This document shows positions 62,202 through 64,000 of a stretch of DNA of 64,000 nt, one piece after another. Location: positions 1-64,000 of the forward strand of contig NZ_GG700809.1 of assembly GCF_000160875.1 (NCBI RefSeq). Reading direction: 5' to 3'. The stretch comes from Lactobacillus iners DSM 13335 (GTDB lineage: Bacteria; Bacillota; Bacilli; Lactobacillales; Lactobacillaceae). The position numbers were made by a program, and so were the translations under genes. The notes beneath the pieces were generated by a model, which had not been told where the DNA came from, searched no databases, and worked only from the letters and a program-made list of their open reading frames with translations. Numbering within the stretch: position 1 is the first letter of the stretch; each line of letters starts with the position of its first letter.

Positions 62202-62915
62202 GTGGAATATTTTTTTAGACATGTACCTGATGGAACAACGAATTTTAACATGGCTTCTGTTTGGATAGCATTATTTATATCGGTTTTATTGGTTCATAAA
62301 TTTCGTTATAGTAAGCTTTTGCTAAATTTTGTGTTTGGTTCTATGCTTTGCTTACAATTATTGTTGATATATTGGTATTACGGTGAGCCTAGTACCTTTT
62401 TACATGAAGGATTGCCTTTATTTCATTGTAGAATTGCTGAAATTATGATTCCTTTAATGTACTACATGAATCAAAAAAAGATAGCCTTTTATTTTTCATG
62501 GTTAGGCATAATAGGAACTACTCTTGCGTTTACAATACCTGATCCTTCTAGGTATGTTTGGCCACATATTACTAATGTTACATATATTGGTTCACATATA
62601 TTATTAATGTGTGCAAGTATTATGGTAATTGAAAATGTCGAAACTGGGCTAAGAAGTATTGATATTATGAGCATCACATTGGCAATGAACACTTTAGTAT
62701 TAGCAGTAGATTTGTTACTTAAAGCAAATTATTGCTACTTGATGCAATTGCCATTTAAGTTATGGTTTACGCCTAATGGTGTCATAATTTTTATAATAAT
62801 GACATTTTTATTGATTTGTAGTATATCTTTTCTACAAAAAGAATATGAAATAGCTTGTAAAAGAAATCTAGCTAAAAAAGCTACGATAAAAGATGATACA
62901 GATTACTTACAATAA
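62202..62915 (+). CDS. YwaF/TIGR02206-family membrane protein
   Basis: A 237-aa protein with six or seven helices. The order FFRHVPDG, then PLFHCRIAEIMIPLMYY, is typical of the TIGR02206 (YwaF) group, whose conserved HxC/H region is of unknown function. The start is uncertain: GTG at 62202 has TAGGA at suitable distance, but GTG 62196 or TTG 62199 are also in frame. Its last 9 bases overlap the convergent prepilin-peptidase-like gene. Confidence 0.75.
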   Translation: MEYFFRHVPDGTTNFNMASVWIALFISVLLVHKFRYSKLLLNFVFGSMLCLQLLLIYWYYGEPSTFLHEGLPLFHCRIAEIMIPLMYYMNQKKIAFYFSWLGIIGTTLAFTIPDPSRYVWPHITNVTYIGSHILLMCASIMVIENVETGLRSIDIMSITLAMNTLVLAVDLLLKANYCYLMQLPFKLWFTPNGVIIFIIMTFLLICSISFLQKEYEIACKRNLAKKATIKDDTDYLQ

Positions 62916-63413
62916 TAATAATGTAATCAGTGTAAGCCATTGCCCTAAGAATAAAAAGGGCAAGAAAGGTAATGATCTATTATTTTTATTGTGAAATATT
63001 ATATATATTAAGGCAGTGCAACATGCGATTAAAAGGATATGTAGTGATATACCTACTCCATATATTCCGCAAAAAATAATGAAGTAAAATAAATCGCCAC
63101 TGCCTATTTTTTTACTCAAAATTAAGATAAAAAATACGAAAAACAAGATGAGGAAAATTTTCCATTCCCCTGCAGTGAAAGCACCAAAACTATTTTTCCA
63201 TTCTATGATTAAGCTGATTATAGGGATGATAGCTAATAATAAATAAAATTCTTGGTTAAAGAAATCACTGATAATAGCGTATGAAAAAAATCCCGTAGAG
63301 AGGATTAATATTATCTTGGAACATAAAATATAAGGTAGTGACAGCCAAATTATACTTAATTGTCCTAATAGCAGAATCAGAATTAAAATATTATTTTTGT
63401 AGTTATTTTTCAT
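62907..63413 (-). CDS. Short type-IV prepilin-peptidase-like protein
   Basis: A 168-aa protein with about six helices. The two aspartates of A24 aspartyl peptidases are visible: SDFFNQEFYLLL (about 50) and the GxGD motif KIGSGDLFYF (about 107). The N-terminal methyltransferase/zinc domain of ComC/PilD is absent, so it is the peptidase half only. ComC processes competence pseudopilins in relatives; whether this short form does is open. GAGGTAATTT is the ribosome site. It ends inside the convergent YwaF-like gene and is divergent from rpsL. Confidence 0.78.
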   Translation of the reverse strand: MKNNYKNNILILILLLGQLSIIWLSLPYILCSKIILILSTGFFSYAIISDFFNQEFYLLLAIIPIISLIIEWKNSFGAFTAGEWKIFLILFFVFFILILSKKIGSGDLFYFIIFCGIYGVGISLHILLIACCTALIYIIFHNKNNRSLPFLPFLFLGQWLTLITLLLL

Positions 63414-63479
63414 AAATTACCTCGTTATCTATAATGCATAATTTATTACGCAAAATTAGTATAAATATATAAAAAAGTG

Positions 63480-63509
63480 TTGACATATTAGTCTCACATG
63501 CATTATTCT
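63480..63509 (+). promoter_or_regulatory. Promoter of the rpsL (str) operon
   Basis: TTGACA (63480-63485), 18 bp, TATTCT (63504-63509). A leader of about 75 bases precedes the gene. Confidence 0.65.
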
Positions 63510-63585
63510 ATTAATTGTGCATATATTATGTTTGGGGGTTAAAAAAGAAACTCCCGGATGTGTGAACAATTAGGAGGAAAAATTA

Positions 63586-63993
63586 ATGCCAACAATTAAC
63601 CAATTGGTTAGAAAAGGCCGTCATTCTAAGACGACTAAATCAAAGTCACCAGCTTTGAATTATGCTTATAATAGTATGAAAAAAGAAATGAATTATGATC
63701 CAGCACCACAAATGCGTGGTGTTGCAACTCGTGTAGGTACTATGACACCTAAGAAACCTAACTCAGCTTTGCGTAAGTACGCTCGTGTGCGTCTTTCTAA
63801 CTTAGTTGAAGTTACTGCTTATATTCCTGGTATTGGTCACAACTTACAAGAACACTCAGTTGTATTAATTCGTGGTGGTCGTGTAAAAGACCTTCCTGGT
63901 GTTCGTTATCATATTATTCGTGGTGCATTGGATACTGCCGGTGTTGACGGAAGAAAACAAGGTCGTTCCAAGTACGGTGCAAAGAAAGACTAA
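63586..63993 (+). CDS. rpsL: Ribosomal protein S12
   Basis: A 135-aa component of the small subunit decoding centre. [11 protein letters not shown], the [19 protein letters not shown] block and [13 protein letters not shown] are conserved. The lysines that change in streptomycin-resistant mutants are present in wild-type form. TAGGAGG precedes the ATG. A new AGGAGG follows the stop (63995-64000), so the next gene, probably rpsG, starts just outside the window. The first str-operon gene has its own promoter. Confidence 0.97.
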   Translation: MPTINQLVRKGRHSKTTKSKSPALNYAYNSMKKEMNYDPAPQMRGVATRVGTMTPKKPNSALRKYARVRLSNLVEVTAYIPGIGHNLQEHSVVLIRGGRVKDLPGVRYHIIRGALDTAGVDGRKQGRSKYGAKKD

Positions 63994-64000
63994 TAGGAGG

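Noticed and set aside
1..64000. CRISPR array, rRNA operon, prophage or complete insertion sequence
   Set aside because: No regularly spaced repeats, rRNA-like sequence, integrase, capsid or intact transposase genes were found by reading.

Overview
The window is AT-rich chromosomal DNA from a low-GC Firmicute, almost certainly a Lactobacillus-type member of the Lactobacillaceae. The species cannot be named from the sequence alone. Pointers are the mannose-class PTS with ManO, an asparagine synthetase AsnA behind a T-box, a C69 dipeptidase, the maltose phosphorylase/beta-phosphoglucomutase cluster, the rsmG-noc-parA-parB-DUF951-ychF-DUF1129 block, the RNA polymerase delta subunit followed by pyrG and murA, and rpsL at the right edge. 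No prophage, CRISPR array or complete insertion sequence was seen.

Layout. 0-5 kb: a manLMNO sugar PTS operon behind a likely catabolite (cre) site, then an amino-acid permease. 4.9-7.1 kb: a small accessory patch with an IS-end-like relic, a consensus promoter, a 30-codon gene, an ABC exporter broken by a one-base frameshift in an A-tract, and a scrap of a SagB-type oxidoreductase. 7.1-16.7 kb: asnA with a T-box, a drug/metabolite transporter, a large YhgE/Pip-type membrane protein, a secreted nuclease, a second amino-acid permease co-transcribed with gatD, and a tyrosine phosphatase. 16.8-29.2 kb: a complete maltodextrin regulon (LacI-type regulator, two GH13 enzymes, maltose phosphorylase, beta-phosphoglucomutase, MsmK and MalEFG) with two cre-like operators. 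29.2-34.9 kb: a fumarate-reductase-like flavoprotein and dipeptidase (minus strand), then FMN reductases, another phosphatase and CvpA. 35-40.4 kb: the chromosome-segregation block. 40.4-54.7 kb: housekeeping genes including pcp, an LCP protein, a PlsY-like protein, T-box-tyrS, tRNA-Thr, gpmA, an HD hydrolase, rpoE, pyrG with an attenuator leader, murA and a glycerol/water channel gene. 54.7-59.0 kb: an insertion that has split the palindromic terminator of the channel gene. It carries a 67-codon gene and two tandem ABC exporters, bounded by a 26-bp direct repeat with a palindromic core and ending in the same IS-end relic found at 4.9 kb. 59-64 kb: a DUF2187 protein, a guanylate-kinase-like protein, an NlpC/P60 cell-wall hydrolase with a perfect WalR-type box, an L,D-transpeptidase, a YwaF-like protein, a short prepilin-peptidase-like protein and rpsL.

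How the parts work together. The left half is mostly carbohydrate import and breakdown: mannose/glucose by PTS, and maltodextrins by ABC import followed by phosphorolysis to glucose and glucose-1-phosphate. It shows several CcpA/LacI-type control sites. The middle and right carry cell-envelope, nucleotide and chromosome-maintenance genes. The most unusual parts are the two ABC-exporter patches, each headed by a tiny gene with its own strong promoter and each next to the same IS-end relic. They look like acquired peptide-export or RiPP-like modules, one decayed and one apparently intact; their substrate is unknown.
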